Assembly: GCA_964016985.1 (NCBI GenBank)
Contig: OZ024834.1
Span: 87,394,937-87,458,936 of the forward strand
From: Anodontia alba
Taxonomy: Eukaryota > Mollusca > Bivalvia > Lucinida > Lucinidae
DNA length: 64,000 nucleotides
Direction of reading: 5' to 3'
Every line of letters begins with the position of its first letter. The stretch's first letter is position 1. Under the pieces are notes generated by a model. The model was not told where the DNA came from. It searched no databases and saw only the letters and a program-made list of their open reading frames with translations. Shown one piece after another: positions 1 through 8,641 of this stretch. The position numbers were made by a program, and so were the translations under genes.

Positions 1-19
1 AGACTGGCCTTGTGGAATG

Positions 20-89
20 GCAAACAGTGTAGACCCTGATCGGACTGCTCCTTCAGGAGCAGCCTGATCTGGGTCTGTTCTCTTTGCAT
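20..89. repeat. CAGTGT hairpin in ABCB8 intron
   Basis: Inverted repeat with arms GCAAACAGTGTAGACC and, less well kept, GGGTCTG..TTTGCA around the centre GCTCCTTCAGGAGC. The same module recurs at 42355, 43845 and 23520. The window starts inside an ABCB8 intron. Confidence 0.7.
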
Positions 90-159
90 ATGCCATTTCA
101 TAAGCAACTTTGCGGTACCAAATTTTAGGACATTTACTGTAATTGATTTGTTTTTTCAG

Positions 160-279
160 TATATCAACTATGAATCATCAATCCCTCTGACTGGTGGAAA
201 GAAGATTCCCTACCATTCCATTATGGGCAATGTGGAGTTCAGTGATGTGACGTTCAACTACCCCACCAGGCATGAACAG
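160..279 (+). CDS. ABCB8: ABCB8-like transporter, exon a (start of NBD)
   Basis: Forty codons in phase 0, after TTTTTTCAG and before GTACAA. The peptide holds IPLTGGKKIP, then VEFSDVTFNYPTR, which matches the linker from the membrane domain to the nucleotide-binding domain of ABCB8. The Y of FNYPTR is the expected A-loop aromatic that stacks on ATP adenine. ABCB8 is a half transporter of the mitochondrial inner membrane, linked to the mitoKATP complex and iron handling. The membrane-spanning part lies upstream of the window. ABCB10 is the nearest alternative, but exons c and e read closer to ABCB8. Confidence 0.9.
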
Positions 280-623
280 GTACAATTCTTACTACTTTGA
301 GATGCACTTCTGAGGGAGACCATTCATATTTCATACAGCCAGGAGTCAGTTATTTGCCTCCCTTTGCAAAATTAGTTACTTTCTGTCTTGATACTAGCAA
401 AGAAGTTAAACTTTAGGGAATGAGAACACATTCAAGGTTAGTAGCTCTGACTTGGAAATATTTGTCTTGCTTCTTATTGTGGGACGACTCTTAAAGAAAA
501 GAATTAGCTCCCAGAGATGAGCAAATGACAGGACATTGCTTCCATGTTATTAAACTTTTTTTTTCAAAAAAGGGGCTACTATTAAGGAAAGAATTTGCTG
601 CCAGATGAAGTAAATTCTTTCCT

Positions 624-835
624 TTAACCCTTCTCTTGCTGAACCAACATGCCCTATCTTAACAAACAGTGTAGATCCAGATCAGTTGGCTTCTGAAGAA
701 GCCAACTGATCTGGATCTGCACTGTTTGTCATTAAATATGTGAGTTTCTATCGAAAACCCAGATCAAATAATCTGATTGGCTGGAAATTAGAAGTGGGCG
801 TGGCATCTTAATTTATTCAGCAAGGCAAGGGTTAA
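624..835 (-). mobile_element. TTAA-1 MITE
   Basis: Flanked by TTAA on both sides. The ends are CCCTTCTCTTGCTGAA and the complement of TTCAGCAAGGCAAGGG. The centre is the CAGTGT hairpin with arms TTGGCTTC/GAAGCCAA. Before it, 420-620 holds weak AGGAAAG-type fragments (AAAGAATTAGCTCCC, AAATTCTTTCC). Placement with piggyBac-like elements is inferred from the TTAA sites. Confidence 0.8.
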
Positions 836-1005
836 GAGCAGTCCCTATTTTTGAAAAGTTTCAGATCCTTTAATGGAAACTTCATGTCTGCAAAAGCTGT
901 CTCCCTTTACTAAATGAAGTGATGTGTAATATAAACAGTAGAATGTCACTTTTGTCATTGTTTGCTGATGAGAAAATGCTGATTTTGGCATTGTGCCTGT
1001 TTCAG

Positions 1006-1078
1006 GATGTGTTGAAAAACTTCAGTTTGAAAATTCCTGGTGGTAAAATGGTGGCCCTGGTTGGAGCTTCGGGTGGAG
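1006..1078 (+). CDS. ABCB8: ABCB8-like transporter, exon b (Walker A, first part)
   Basis: Preceded by CTGTTTCAG and followed by GTAAGG. It encodes DVLKNFSLKIPGGKMVALVG then ASGG and ends one base into a Gly codon completed by exon c (G|GT). The joined Walker A reads GASGGGKS; the double Gly before GKS is typical of ABCB8 (GQSGGGKT in human). The lysine that contacts the ATP phosphates is on exon c. Phase 0 in, phase 1 out. Confidence 0.92.
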
Positions 1079-1246
1079 GTAAGGTTTTTCTTTTCCATTT
1101 TTCGTGACATGTATTTTCGTATTGGGTTATAAAGCGTCAGTTTTTTTCCATTGAGAGATTTAGTTTTATGAAGTATACGCTTTAAGCATCTAGGTTTTTT
1201 TTGTTTTTGTTTTTTTTTTGTCAAAACTCTAGATAAGAGACATAGA

Positions 1247-1403
1247 TATTTTTTCTTATTTCTCCACAAAAACATATGTTTTGGGTACTTATTAATAGTG
1301 TTTCAGCAAGTGCTTCTAATGAGTTCCGGGTATTGACAACATATATTTTCATGGAGAAGCAAAAATGATTCCAACACTTTTTGTTGAAAACAAAATTTAT
1401 GAG
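1247..1403. repeat. Decayed GTAC hairpin
   Basis: Shows TTTTTCTTATTTCTCCAC, AAAACATATGTT and GGGTACTTATTA, then the mutated second arm (TTCTAATGAGTTCC, CATGGAGAA). The arms no longer pair fully, so this is an old copy. Confidence 0.6.
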
Positions 1404-1645
1404 GTATATATCACACCAGACTAGAAGGCACTTTATTACATATTGTGAAGCATGCATTAGTCACCTGATCCGGAACATCAGTGCAGCATAATCAGGGTCT
1501 GCATAAATATTTTGCGGGTCTTGTAATAATCATAGAGTTTGTTACAGCAAATGGCATAGACCTGCCTATTCTCTTGCGGTTATGCAGTCATACACTACAC
1601 CCGTTGCTGATTCATGTGTGATTTGTCCAGAGGACATGTTAAGTA

Positions 1646-1782
1646 GGAGTATTTGGTGATAATTGTGGGATAATTTCATCCATTTCTCCATAAGAACAAG
1701 GCACTTCAAATGAGTACCCACAACATATGATTTTATGAAGAAATAAGAAAAATTATCGCAGAATTATCACCAAATACTCCTA
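1646..1782. mobile_element. GTAC-c element
   Basis: Outer inverted ends AGTATTTGGTGATAATT at the left and AATTATCACCAAATACTCC at the right, enclosing one GTAC arm (AATGAGTACCCACAACATAT). The first core arm is mostly deleted. Related copies are at 31271 and near 33510. Confidence 0.65.
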
Positions 1783-1837
1783 ATTAACAACACCACTGGT
1801 TATCTCTATTGTTGTGCCTTATATACATGCATTCAAT

Positions 1838-2050
1838 TTTACCCTTGTCCCGATGAGCCGGATATACGCTGCTTTTGCAAACATTGTAGATCCAGATCAG
1901 TTGGCTTCTAAAGAAGCCAACTGATCTGGATCTGCACTGTTTGTCATTCAGTATGTGAATTTGTATCAACTATGTGGATCAAGTAATCTGATTGGGTGAA
2001 AATTGGAAGTGGCCGTGGCATCTTTGTTCATTCAGCATGACAAGGGTTAA
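1838..2050 (-). mobile_element. TTAA-1 MITE
   Basis: Second TTAA-1 copy in the same intron. Left end ACCCTTGTCCCGATGAG, right end ATGACAAGGGTTAA. The hairpin centre reads TTGGCTTCTAAAGAAGCC, with a different loop from the copy at 624. The left TTAA is mutated. From 2051 to 2591 I recognise nothing. Confidence 0.75.
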
Positions 2051-2591
2051 AAGCAGAATCTGAACAAAGATTTTATATGTACAGGTTGGCCTGAGGTCTT
2101 TTCTGTTTGATATTTACATTCAATTTCTGTAAACTTTGATTCAGTATGTAAACATGTTCTTTCTGTTTGCCTGTCAGTACCATGAAGATTTTCTTTTTCG
2201 GTGACTGGGCAGTTCCAGAATTAATCATGTTGTGGAATGGGAAGATGTAGGTGCAGGGAGTTACATTTTTGAAATGTTACCATTCAGTAGTCCAGCTCAA
2301 TAAGCATACAATCATTTTGCGCAATTTGCTGAGAGCAATTTGAAAACAGGATTTATACTAAGTTAAATCCACTGAGCAGGAATCCCGGAACTGTTTTCTT
2401 GGTGCAAATTTTTAAAATGAGCTTTTTTACCCATATTTTTTATCTAAATATGACCTAGGTGGAATTAAAAGAAATGAATTTCATTTTTGTTGATTTTATC
2501 AATATGCAAATGCCAACAAACCCCATACAAACTTAACATAAGCCCCACCACCCAAAAATAAATAATTACTTACAGTGCCTCTGATCAACCC

Positions 2592-2619
2592 CACCCCCCC
2601 CCCCCCACCAACCCACCAG

Positions 2620-2695
<76 letters not shown>

Positions 2696-2737
2696 CCCCT
2701 GCCCTGTGCCTCTCACTCTACACACACACACACACAC
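2592..2737. repeat. Poly-C and (CA)n microsatellite
   Basis: A poly-C run at about 2592-2606, then CA repeats at 2621-2694 (about 37 units), then a shorter (CA) tract at 2722-2737. It ends about 120 bases before the exon c acceptor. CA tracts in introns can bind splicing factors of the hnRNP L type; whether this one does is not known. Confidence 0.95.
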
Positions 2738-2857
2738 GATTAATTCTCAAATTGTCTGCGACCAATTTTGTCATCAACAAGGTTTTGTTATGGACATTTC
2801 AGACCATGTCTGAATTCGTCACCGCCTATATGTTACCTACTTTATTTTACTCCCTAG

Positions 2858-2991
2858 GTAAATCCACAGTGGCATCTTTACTAGAGAGGTTTTATGATGT
2901 GAACCATGGAAAGATAACTATAGATAATGTCAACATACAAGACTTGGACCCCAGCTGGCTGAGGGGACATGCTATAGGATTTATCAATCAG
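2858..2991 (+). CDS. ABCB8: ABCB8-like transporter, exon c (Walker A to Q-loop)
   Basis: Acceptor TCCCTAG, donor GTATTA, phase 1 in and phase 0 out (134 nt). It completes Walker A (GKS) and encodes [12 protein letters not shown], then DLDPSWLRG and [14 protein letters not shown] and LDPSWLRG are close to vertebrate ABCB8. The final Q is the Q-loop glutamine that senses the gamma phosphate and Mg; EPVLF continues on exon d. An 82-bp copy of the 3' part of this exon follows at 3012. Confidence 0.93.
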
Positions 2992-3011
2992 GTATTATAT
3001 TAAACCATAAT

Positions 3012-3093
3012 CTATTGATAATGTCAACATACAAGACTTGAACCCCAGCTGGCTGAGGGGACATGCTATAGGGTTTATCAATCAGGTATTATA
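3012..3093 (+). pseudogene. Partial tandem copy of ABCB8 exon c
   Basis: Repeats 2918-2999 at an offset of 94 bases, with three mismatches in 82 by hand count. It includes the last part of the exon, its GTATTA donor and a few intron bases, but not the Walker A part and no acceptor AG. One change is missense (Asp to Asn before PSWLRG). It cannot be spliced in as an exon, but it offers a second donor to the spliceosome. Confidence 0.88.
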
Positions 3094-3649
3094 ATTCTAA
3101 AATGACAGTAAAAATTGCAGCAGATGACATTTTTTACTTTTTTACTTTTCTAAGAAAATAAATATTGACATTTCAGGTAAATCATCTGTTAGACAGACAA
3201 TTCAGTGGAAATGTCAAGTCAGAAAGGATGGATTCTCTGGGAGAAAAAAGACACATGAAATAAACAAAAATAGCAGACATGGATTCTTTGCTCATGAACA
3301 GTAGTAAAACATGCAACACTCTCCACACATCCTGTCCTAGCACATGGTTGAGTATTCAGTTGAAATGGGCTGAGAGATCTCTGAACACCAGAAAATATCA
3401 ACTACACTGAGCCTCACTTTTTCTGAAAAAAAAAAAAAAACAAGAACAAATGCCTTTGAAGAATGGTGAACACATGAAGCCAAGTCAGAAATGTAAAGCC
3501 AGTGTTTTAGAAAGTTAGAAACACCATTTCCAGCTCTTTCCTTTTCCACCTGTGGCAGACTCTTTAGAACAAATCTAAAAACACTAGAACAAGTGATCAT
3601 TGTGGTGATGGTCAGTCGTGACAGATGAACCAGCATAGTTGATTATATA
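3094..3649. other. Intron with decayed TTAA-3-like sequence
   Basis: At 3115-3240 GCAGCAGATGACATTTT and TTGACATTTCAGGTAAATC resemble the TTAA-3 family, mutated and without clear ends. A poly-A run lies near 3428. No coding sequence is recognised. Confidence 0.4.
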
Positions 3650-3863
3650 TTAACCTGTATTTCACCCTGAATTTCTGCAATGGACTCTTCCATCATTGAA
3701 TTTGGACAAATCCATTGTTGCGAATAGGGGTTTCAGTCAAAAATCAATAACAGACTGGCAAACTGTGCAGATCCAGATGAGATGGCTCATTATGAGCCAT
3801 CTCATCTGGATCTGCACTGTTTGCAAAGGTAACCTTATTTGTCTTCAGGGTTGAAAGCGTTAA
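3650..3863 (+). mobile_element. TTAA-4 MITE
   Basis: Bounded by TTAA at both ends. It carries AATGGACTCTTCCATC and a CAGTGT hairpin with centre ATGGCTCATTATGAGCCAT. Sister copies at 24612 and 54977 have the same outer sequence. Confidence 0.75.
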
Positions 3864-3989
3864 AGGAAGTATTATTGTTGAGATAGGTATTTACTGAATT
3901 GATATTTCAGAACAGATGTGCATTTTGTCACAATAAAGAAACTTAATACATGTATTAAGTGGAACTGATACATTATCCAAGGGAAGTTA

Positions 3990-4115
3990 CTCTTGACTTA
4001 GAAGTGTTTGCCTCCTTTCTCATTGGAGGCTGCTGTTAAAGAACAGAACATGTTCCCACTGGGAACAAATTCTCCATTTAAGAGTAGAGAGGTCTCAATG
4101 TTTGATAGTTGCAAA
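3990..4115. repeat. AGGAAAG hairpin, decayed
   Basis: Inverted motifs around GTTCCCACTGGGAAC with CTCCATTTAAGAGTAGAG. This resembles the clearer copy at 63190-63345. Confidence 0.4.
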
Positions 4116-4244
4116 TAATAGAGAGGCTACAAAACGTTCATGTCTACAAAAGTTGTCTCCCTTTGTAAAATGGTAGCAAAGTGATTCAGATATTACATGT
4201 ACATTACTTATTTACATATATTATTGTTTTTCATATCTGAACAG

Positions 4245-4316
4245 GAACCTGTTCTGTTTGCAACCACAGTGATGGAGAACATACGTTATGGATGTCCTGA
4301 AGCCACAGACCAGGAG
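4245..4316 (+). CDS. ABCB8: ABCB8-like transporter, exon d
   Basis: Twenty-four codons, phase 0 at both ends, acceptor CTGAACAG and donor GTAAGT. It encodes EPVLFATTVMENIRYG, the strand after the Q-loop and the start of the helical subdomain; human ABCB8 has EPVLF and TTIMENIRFG here. The intron that follows (4317-4749) holds no repeat or gene I can name. Confidence 0.93.
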
Positions 4317-4749
4317 GTAAGTTGAATGCTTACTTGTGAAGGGTATTCTGTAAGGTGTAAGTTTGATTTGTAACATCTCACTGAAATTTTGTTCAGATTC
4401 AAAAGCTAGAGCTCACATGACGGTTCGATATTACATATTTCTGGTACCAAATCCAATCATCAGTCTAGGTTCAAGTTTTGTAAAAGATACAAAATGATTG
4501 TCTTGCTTACACAGAGGTTCCCTAACTCAGTTAGTGACACATCAGAGAAACATGAGTAAATCAGTTTAAATCATTGTGATTAAACAAGGATGAGGGCCTG
4601 TGGCAGCCAGAACTAAAGAAACACATTAGTTGAATCACAGACGGCCCGAACAATTAGTCTCAAGTAAGCTGTGACTTCGAATTTCATTCTTTTATATGGT
4701 TTCTTTTTTTTAGGGTTTCCAAAGACAACCTTTATAGATTTTATTCTAG

Positions 4750-4928
4750 GTTTATGAAGCTGCCAAACAAGCCAATGCCCACAACTTCATCACCGAGTTC
4801 CCTAGAGGTTATAACACAGTGCTAGGGGAAAGAGGTGTCACTGTCTCTGGAGGACAAAAACAGAGGATAGCTATTGCCAGAGCTCTTATCAAAAATCCTG
4901 CCATTATGGTGCTTGATGAGGCTACTAG
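4750..4928 (+). CDS. ABCB8: ABCB8-like transporter, exon e (signature and Walker B)
   Basis: Acceptor TTATTCTAG, donor GTACTT, phase 0 in and phase 2 out (179 nt). It encodes [19 protein letters not shown], the ABC signature [19 protein letters not shown] and Walker B IMVLDEAT, the glutamate being the catalytic base. The last Ser codon is split (AG|T) with exon f. This is the most diagnostic exon for ABCB8. A diverged copy that keeps frame and phase is at 5785. Confidence 0.95.
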
Positions 4929-5010
4929 GTACTTGTGGCATAATTGCTAGGGGCTTAGTTTAAACATATTTTATTTGTAAATACAGGTGCAATACATATC
5001 AACATGAACA

Positions 5011-5767
5011 TACAGTCGACTCTCGTTACCTCGACCTCGCTTATCTCGAATAACCGCTTATCTCGAATAACTGCTTATCTCGAATAACCGCTTATCTCGA
5101 ATAACTGCTTATCTCGAATAACCGCTTATCTCGAATAACCGCTTATCTCGAATAACCGCTTATCTCGAATAACCGCTTATCTCGAATAACCGCTTATCTC
5201 GAATAACTGCTTATCTCGAATAACAGCTTATCTCGAATAACTGCTTATCTCGAATAACCGCTTATCTCGAATAACCGCTTATCTCGAATAACTGCTTATC
5301 TCGAATAACTGCTTATCTCGAATAACCGCTTATCTCGAATAACCGCTTATCTCGAATAACCGCTTATCTCGAATAACCGCTTATCTCGAATAACTGCTTA
5401 TCTCGAATAACCGCTTATCTCGAATAACTGCTTATCTCGAATAACCGCTTATCTCGAATAACCGCTTATCTCGAATAACTGCTTATCTCGAAGTGAAAAT
5501 CTGGTCCATGTTTTAACATGGAAATCTAACAGGTAACAAAATATTGTGGAAAAGAGGAGAAATTGCTCCTGAGGAGCAATTTCTCCTCTTTTCCACAATA
5601 TTTTCAATATATCTCTAACTTCAGGAGTCAAATTACATATTCATTTGTTGAATTTGATTGTTATTTATTGTTTTTTTTTATTCTGCAAATCTGATATGTC
5701 GAGGTACAGATATCTCAAACTGTTTCAGAGAGTACCTTGGACTTCAAGATAACGAGAGTCGACTGTA
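5011..5767. mobile_element. TA-flanked MITE with TACAGTCGACTC ends
   Basis: Perfect 18-bp terminal inverted repeats, TACAGTCGACTCTCGTTA at 5011-5028 and its complement at 5750-5767, with a TA at each outer edge. Inside are a 17-bp minisatellite and a hairpin at 5548-5604 with arms AGGAGAAATTGCTCC. Ends starting CAGTCGA with TA targets suggest a non-autonomous pogo/Tc1-mariner relative (inference). A second copy at 18779 lacks the expansion. Confidence 0.85.
5040..5492. repeat. 17-bp minisatellite inside the MITE
   Basis: Twenty-six full copies and one partial copy of CTTATCTCGAATAACCG with no length change. The only variable base is the penultimate codon-like position: units end CCG, CTG, or once CAG (unit 11). 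The order of CCG and CTG units is irregular. The unit resembles the sequence just inside the MITE end. Confidence 0.97.
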
Positions 5768-5784
5768 TTTCAACTGGGATTCAG

Positions 5785-5978
5785 AAAAAAGTCAAGGACA
5801 TATATGAATCTGTCTCCCATAAGGGGGTTGGGGATGGAATCACCAAGTTCCCTAGAGAGTATAACACAGTGCTAGGGGAAAGGGGTGATTTCTTCTCAGG
5901 GGGACAGAAACAGAAGATTGCTATTGCCAGAGCTCTTATCAAAAATCCTGCCATCATTGTGCTGGACAAAGCTACTGG
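5785..5978 (+). pseudogene. Diverged duplicate of ABCB8 exon e (possible alternative exon)
   Basis: An open 64-codon block after ATTCAG and before GTACTT, with the same phases as exon e (0 in, 2 out) and five extra codons at the start. It keeps [29 protein letters not shown] and VLD. Changes include GVTV to GDFF, the Arg after QKQ to Lys, and DEATS to DKATG, which removes the catalytic glutamate. About eight codons differ only at synonymous positions. It could replace exon e without breaking frame. A pseudoexon is the safer reading because of the lost Glu and a poor polypyrimidine tract. Confidence 0.7.
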
Positions 5979-6460
5979 GTACTTGCAGGGTATTTGCTTG
6001 TAGGGAGTGGATGAGAGAACAAAAAAAAAAAAACATATGCTAATAGCTAAGACCCAGATAGGTCTTGACATAGTTTGATCATAGTGTTGACTGAGTACAT
6101 AAGACCTGGAGAAGTTTGAACAGTGTAGAGAGAAAATCCTGTAGAGACTGGGCAGGATGGTCTGCATCATCACTACTCATATATTAGTCGGGCCTGTAAT
6201 TTTATGAAAATGCAGTTATTTTGTTAAGGATCGGTGCTTTACTTTTTTAATTTGCATTTTTACTGATAAAACATAGCTGAGTCGGGTGTTTGAAACAGGG
6301 TCAGTCAGGTTAGTGGAAACAAAGCTATTTTTTTTACGCCTTAGAGGAATTTGGTGAGACGGTATATATTGTGGAAAAATAAGAAAAACATCAAAAGGTT
6401 TTGGTTGAAAAAATAATATACTTTATCTGGAGCTATGAATAAAATATCTGTATTTTTAGA
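5979..6460. other. Intron, nothing recognised
   Basis: The first bases (GTACTTGCAGGG) echo the start of the intron after exon e. A poly-A run lies near 6020. No coding or mobile sequence is recognised. Confidence 0.5.
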
Positions 6461-6645
6461 TAAGGTGCTTTTTTTCATCTTCAAATACTGATATTTTTCT
6501 TATTTCTCCATGAAAATGTATATTGTGGGTACTCATTAGAAGTACCTCACCGAGGCACTTCTAATGAGTACCCACAACATACGTTTTCATGGAGAAATAA
6601 GAAAAATATTACACAGCTACTCCTTTTTATCTGGAGCAATGAGAT
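6461..6645. mobile_element. GTAC hairpin element
   Basis: Nearly perfect inverted repeat at about 6490-6610: TTCTTATTTCTCCATGAAAA, GTGGGTACTCATTAGAAG, ACCTC, then the complement. The right flank TTATCTGGAGC resembles the canonical right end. The rest of the intron to 7046 holds nothing recognised. Confidence 0.8.
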
Positions 6646-7046
6646 ACATGTTCATTTGCTTGTTTAAGCTCAGTTGGTCAAGCAGTCTTCATATATATGT
6701 ATGCAATGGGGTCTATAGTTTTTGCTTTTCTGTTCGTCCATTCATCTGTTCATTCTTACCGGTATGTATATTTGTTTGTCCTTCCATAGTTTTAGTAGAG
6801 ATCTGCATCAAAGTTTTTGCATTAAACATTTTATGACATTTATATTATCAAGGCCTGTTGATGGAGTCAGTTTATGTTTTGCCAGCTGCTACATGTAGTT
6901 CCCAAATTTTATTAGAGTATACAGCTACAAGTGGTACCGAAAATGGAAGGACAAGGTCATGGGTGCTGGCCGGGGATATATTTGACCCATTGGTCACTTT
7001 GTCTAGTTTATTTGGGTAGCATTGATTTCTACATGGACTTTTGTAG

Positions 7047-7105
7047 TGCCTTAGATGCTGAATCAGAGAGAATTGTACAAGAAGCCTTGGATAAAGTTTG
7101 TAAAG
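7047..7105 (+). CDS. ABCB8: ABCB8-like transporter, exon f (D-loop)
   Basis: Acceptor TTTTGTAG, donor GTCAGT, phase 2 in and phase 1 out (59 nt). With the last two bases of exon e it gives SALDAESERIVQEALD, the D-loop and following helix that face the partner NBD in the dimer. VQEALD with SER is nearly the human ABCB8 sequence. The last Gly codon is shared with exon g. Confidence 0.93.
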
Positions 7106-7518
7106 GTCAGTACATCAGATCAGGTAATTTCAACTGTCAAGACAAAAATAATCCAGCATCAAAAATGCATATGTGCAGAGCAGACTGTACGTGTGAGCTT
7201 GTCTGTATGCACTGTTTATCAAAACAGCATTATGACTTTGTAGATTTTGCATATCAAGCTGTACATACCCTGATTAGACAGGATGTGTGCAGTCTGATCT
7301 AGGTATGTGCAGTTTGCATTTGTCTGAAGATAAGTTTTTATCCTGACATTGTTCATGTCGGGTTAGAGTTGATTATAATGTCGGGATGTTAGGCCTGATG
7401 TTCCATATGTTGTTAACTGATTTTGCATAGCATTTGCAGAAACTTAAAGGAAATGGATATATTTTCAAGGGAAATAACTCTGACATGAAAATATTTAAAC
7501 CCCCTTCTTACTTCTTAA

Positions 7519-7618
7519 TTTGTTTGTTTGTGGATAGCAGGCCTTGCCCATCTGTAAGCCAGTATCAGTTAGACGCCCCGGTGACATAAGATACACGACA
7601 CCTTTGCCTCATCCAACC
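7519..7618 (-). mobile_element. SINE-2, internally deleted
   Basis: Tail (TTTGTTTGTTTGTGG on this strand) joined straight to the SINE-2 head (GTATCAGTTAGACGCCCCGG, then GTGACATAAGATACACGAC), without the body seen at 39140 and 41138. A 20-bp target duplication, ACCCCCTTCTTACTTCTTAA, lies at 7499-7518 and 7619-7638, so it inserted in this short form. Confidence 0.85.
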
Positions 7619-7639
7619 ACCCCCTTCTTACTTCTTAAA

Positions 7640-7830
7640 GGAAATAATTAGCTCCCTCAGCAAATTCTTTCCTTTAAGAGTTGCCTGTTGGAGCAAATTC
7701 TTACCTTTATGATTAGCTCCCATTTAGAGTAACCCCCATTTAGAGGAAGCAAGTTCTTTCCTTTAAGAGTAGTCATGTCTGTGAAAGGTTCAAATACAAG
7801 GGAACTAAATTCTTGTCAGCAGAAGTTATC
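7640..7830. repeat. AGGAAAG hairpin fragments
   Basis: Repeated motifs AAATTCTTTCCTTTAAGAG and TTAGCTCCC in both directions, like those at 16810, 24960 and 63190. Ends are not clear. Confidence 0.45.
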
Positions 7831-7920
7831 TTCCTTTGAAAAAAATGGTAACAAATCATCAGCTTTATCCACTCACCTTAAAATCTCTTGCAGTTACTAA
7901 TGCTGAATCACATTTGATGT

Positions 7921-8133
7921 TTAACCTTTACCACTCTCTGGGCCAATTCAGCAGATGACAAATGACGATATTTTTCTTATTTTTCCTAGAAAACAGGATT
8001 TGACATTTCATGCAAATTGTCTCCATTGGAGACAATTTGCATGAAATATAAAACCTGTTTTCTGGGGAAAATAAAAAAAAATGATTTCCGAATGTCGTCT
8101 GCTGAAAATTTTACCCAGAATGCTAAGCGTTAA
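7921..8133 (+). mobile_element. TTAA-2 MITE next to exon g
   Basis: TTAA at both edges, ends CCTTTACCACTCTCTGGG and AGAATGCTAAGCG. A long hairpin of TTGACATTTCATGCAAATTG and GTCTCC with its complement. It ends 20 bases before exon g, so the acceptor's branch region lies in or against the MITE. Confidence 0.85.
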
Positions 8134-8153
8134 TCATCTTCCTTTTATTTCAG

Positions 8154-8242
8154 GTAGAACAGTGTTAGTTATAGCACACAGGCTGAGCACTATCAGGGAT
8201 GCTGACATAATAGCAGTGGTGGCTGGGGGAAATATTGTTGAG
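8154..8242 (+). CDS. ABCB8: ABCB8-like transporter, exon g (H-loop)
   Basis: Acceptor TTATTTCAG, donor GTAATG, phase 1 in and phase 0 out (89 nt). It encodes [20 protein letters not shown], then [10 protein letters not shown]. The His of IAHRLST is the H-loop switch residue needed for ATP hydrolysis. The match to ABCB8 ([13 protein letters not shown]) is direct. A degenerate copy of the exon's 3' part and donor region lies at 8513-8641, beyond a MITE. Confidence 0.95.
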
Positions 8243-8293
8243 GTAATGAACCTATATTTACTGATAATACCATAGATATTCAGACACTGCAAG

Positions 8294-8512
8294 TACACCG
8301 CAACCTCGTTTTAACACGGTTATAATATGATTTTGGATATAACACAGTTTGAAGATGGATCCCAAAACTGTATAGATTATATAGAAAAATGACAATAAAT
8401 GGTCATTTTTTTCTATATAATCTATATTTTGTTTCGATATAGCACAGTTGTTTAGCTAACACAGACCTTTCTGTGGATCCCAATAATAGTGTTATAAAAA
8501 AGTTGTGGTGTA
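8294..8512. mobile_element. TA-flanked MITE with TACACC ends
   Basis: Left end TACACCGCAACCTCG, right end AGTTGTGGTGTA. The interior hairpin has arms ATAGATTATATAGAAAAAT and its complement. A relative lies at 35955-36165. It separates exon g from its degenerate copy exactly at the duplication boundary. Confidence 0.8.
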
Positions 8513-8641
8513 TTAGTTATACCTCACAGGCTGAGCACAGTAAGGGATGCTGATATAATAACAGTGGTCGCTGGAGCAAAGATTGTTGACATAATGAACT
8601 TATGTTTACTGATAATACTGTAGATATACAGACACCGTAAG
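8513..8641 (+). pseudogene. Degenerate tandem copy of ABCB8 exon g
   Basis: Aligns without gaps to 8165-8293 over 129 bases, with about 20 mismatches by hand count. The donor GAG|GTAATG has become GACATAATG and there is no acceptor, so it cannot act as an exon. The H-loop His codon region is altered (GCACAC to CCTCAC). Confidence 0.88.

Noticed and set aside
2499..2693. Cys/Val-rich and His/Thr-rich frames across the CA repeat
   Set aside because: Translation of a dinucleotide microsatellite in both directions; only the part from 2858 on the + strand is coding.
5040..5492. Possible CRISPR-like or centromeric array
   Set aside because: Units of 17 bases run head to tail with no spacers, inside a MITE with perfect terminal repeats in a eukaryotic intron. 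It is a minisatellite.
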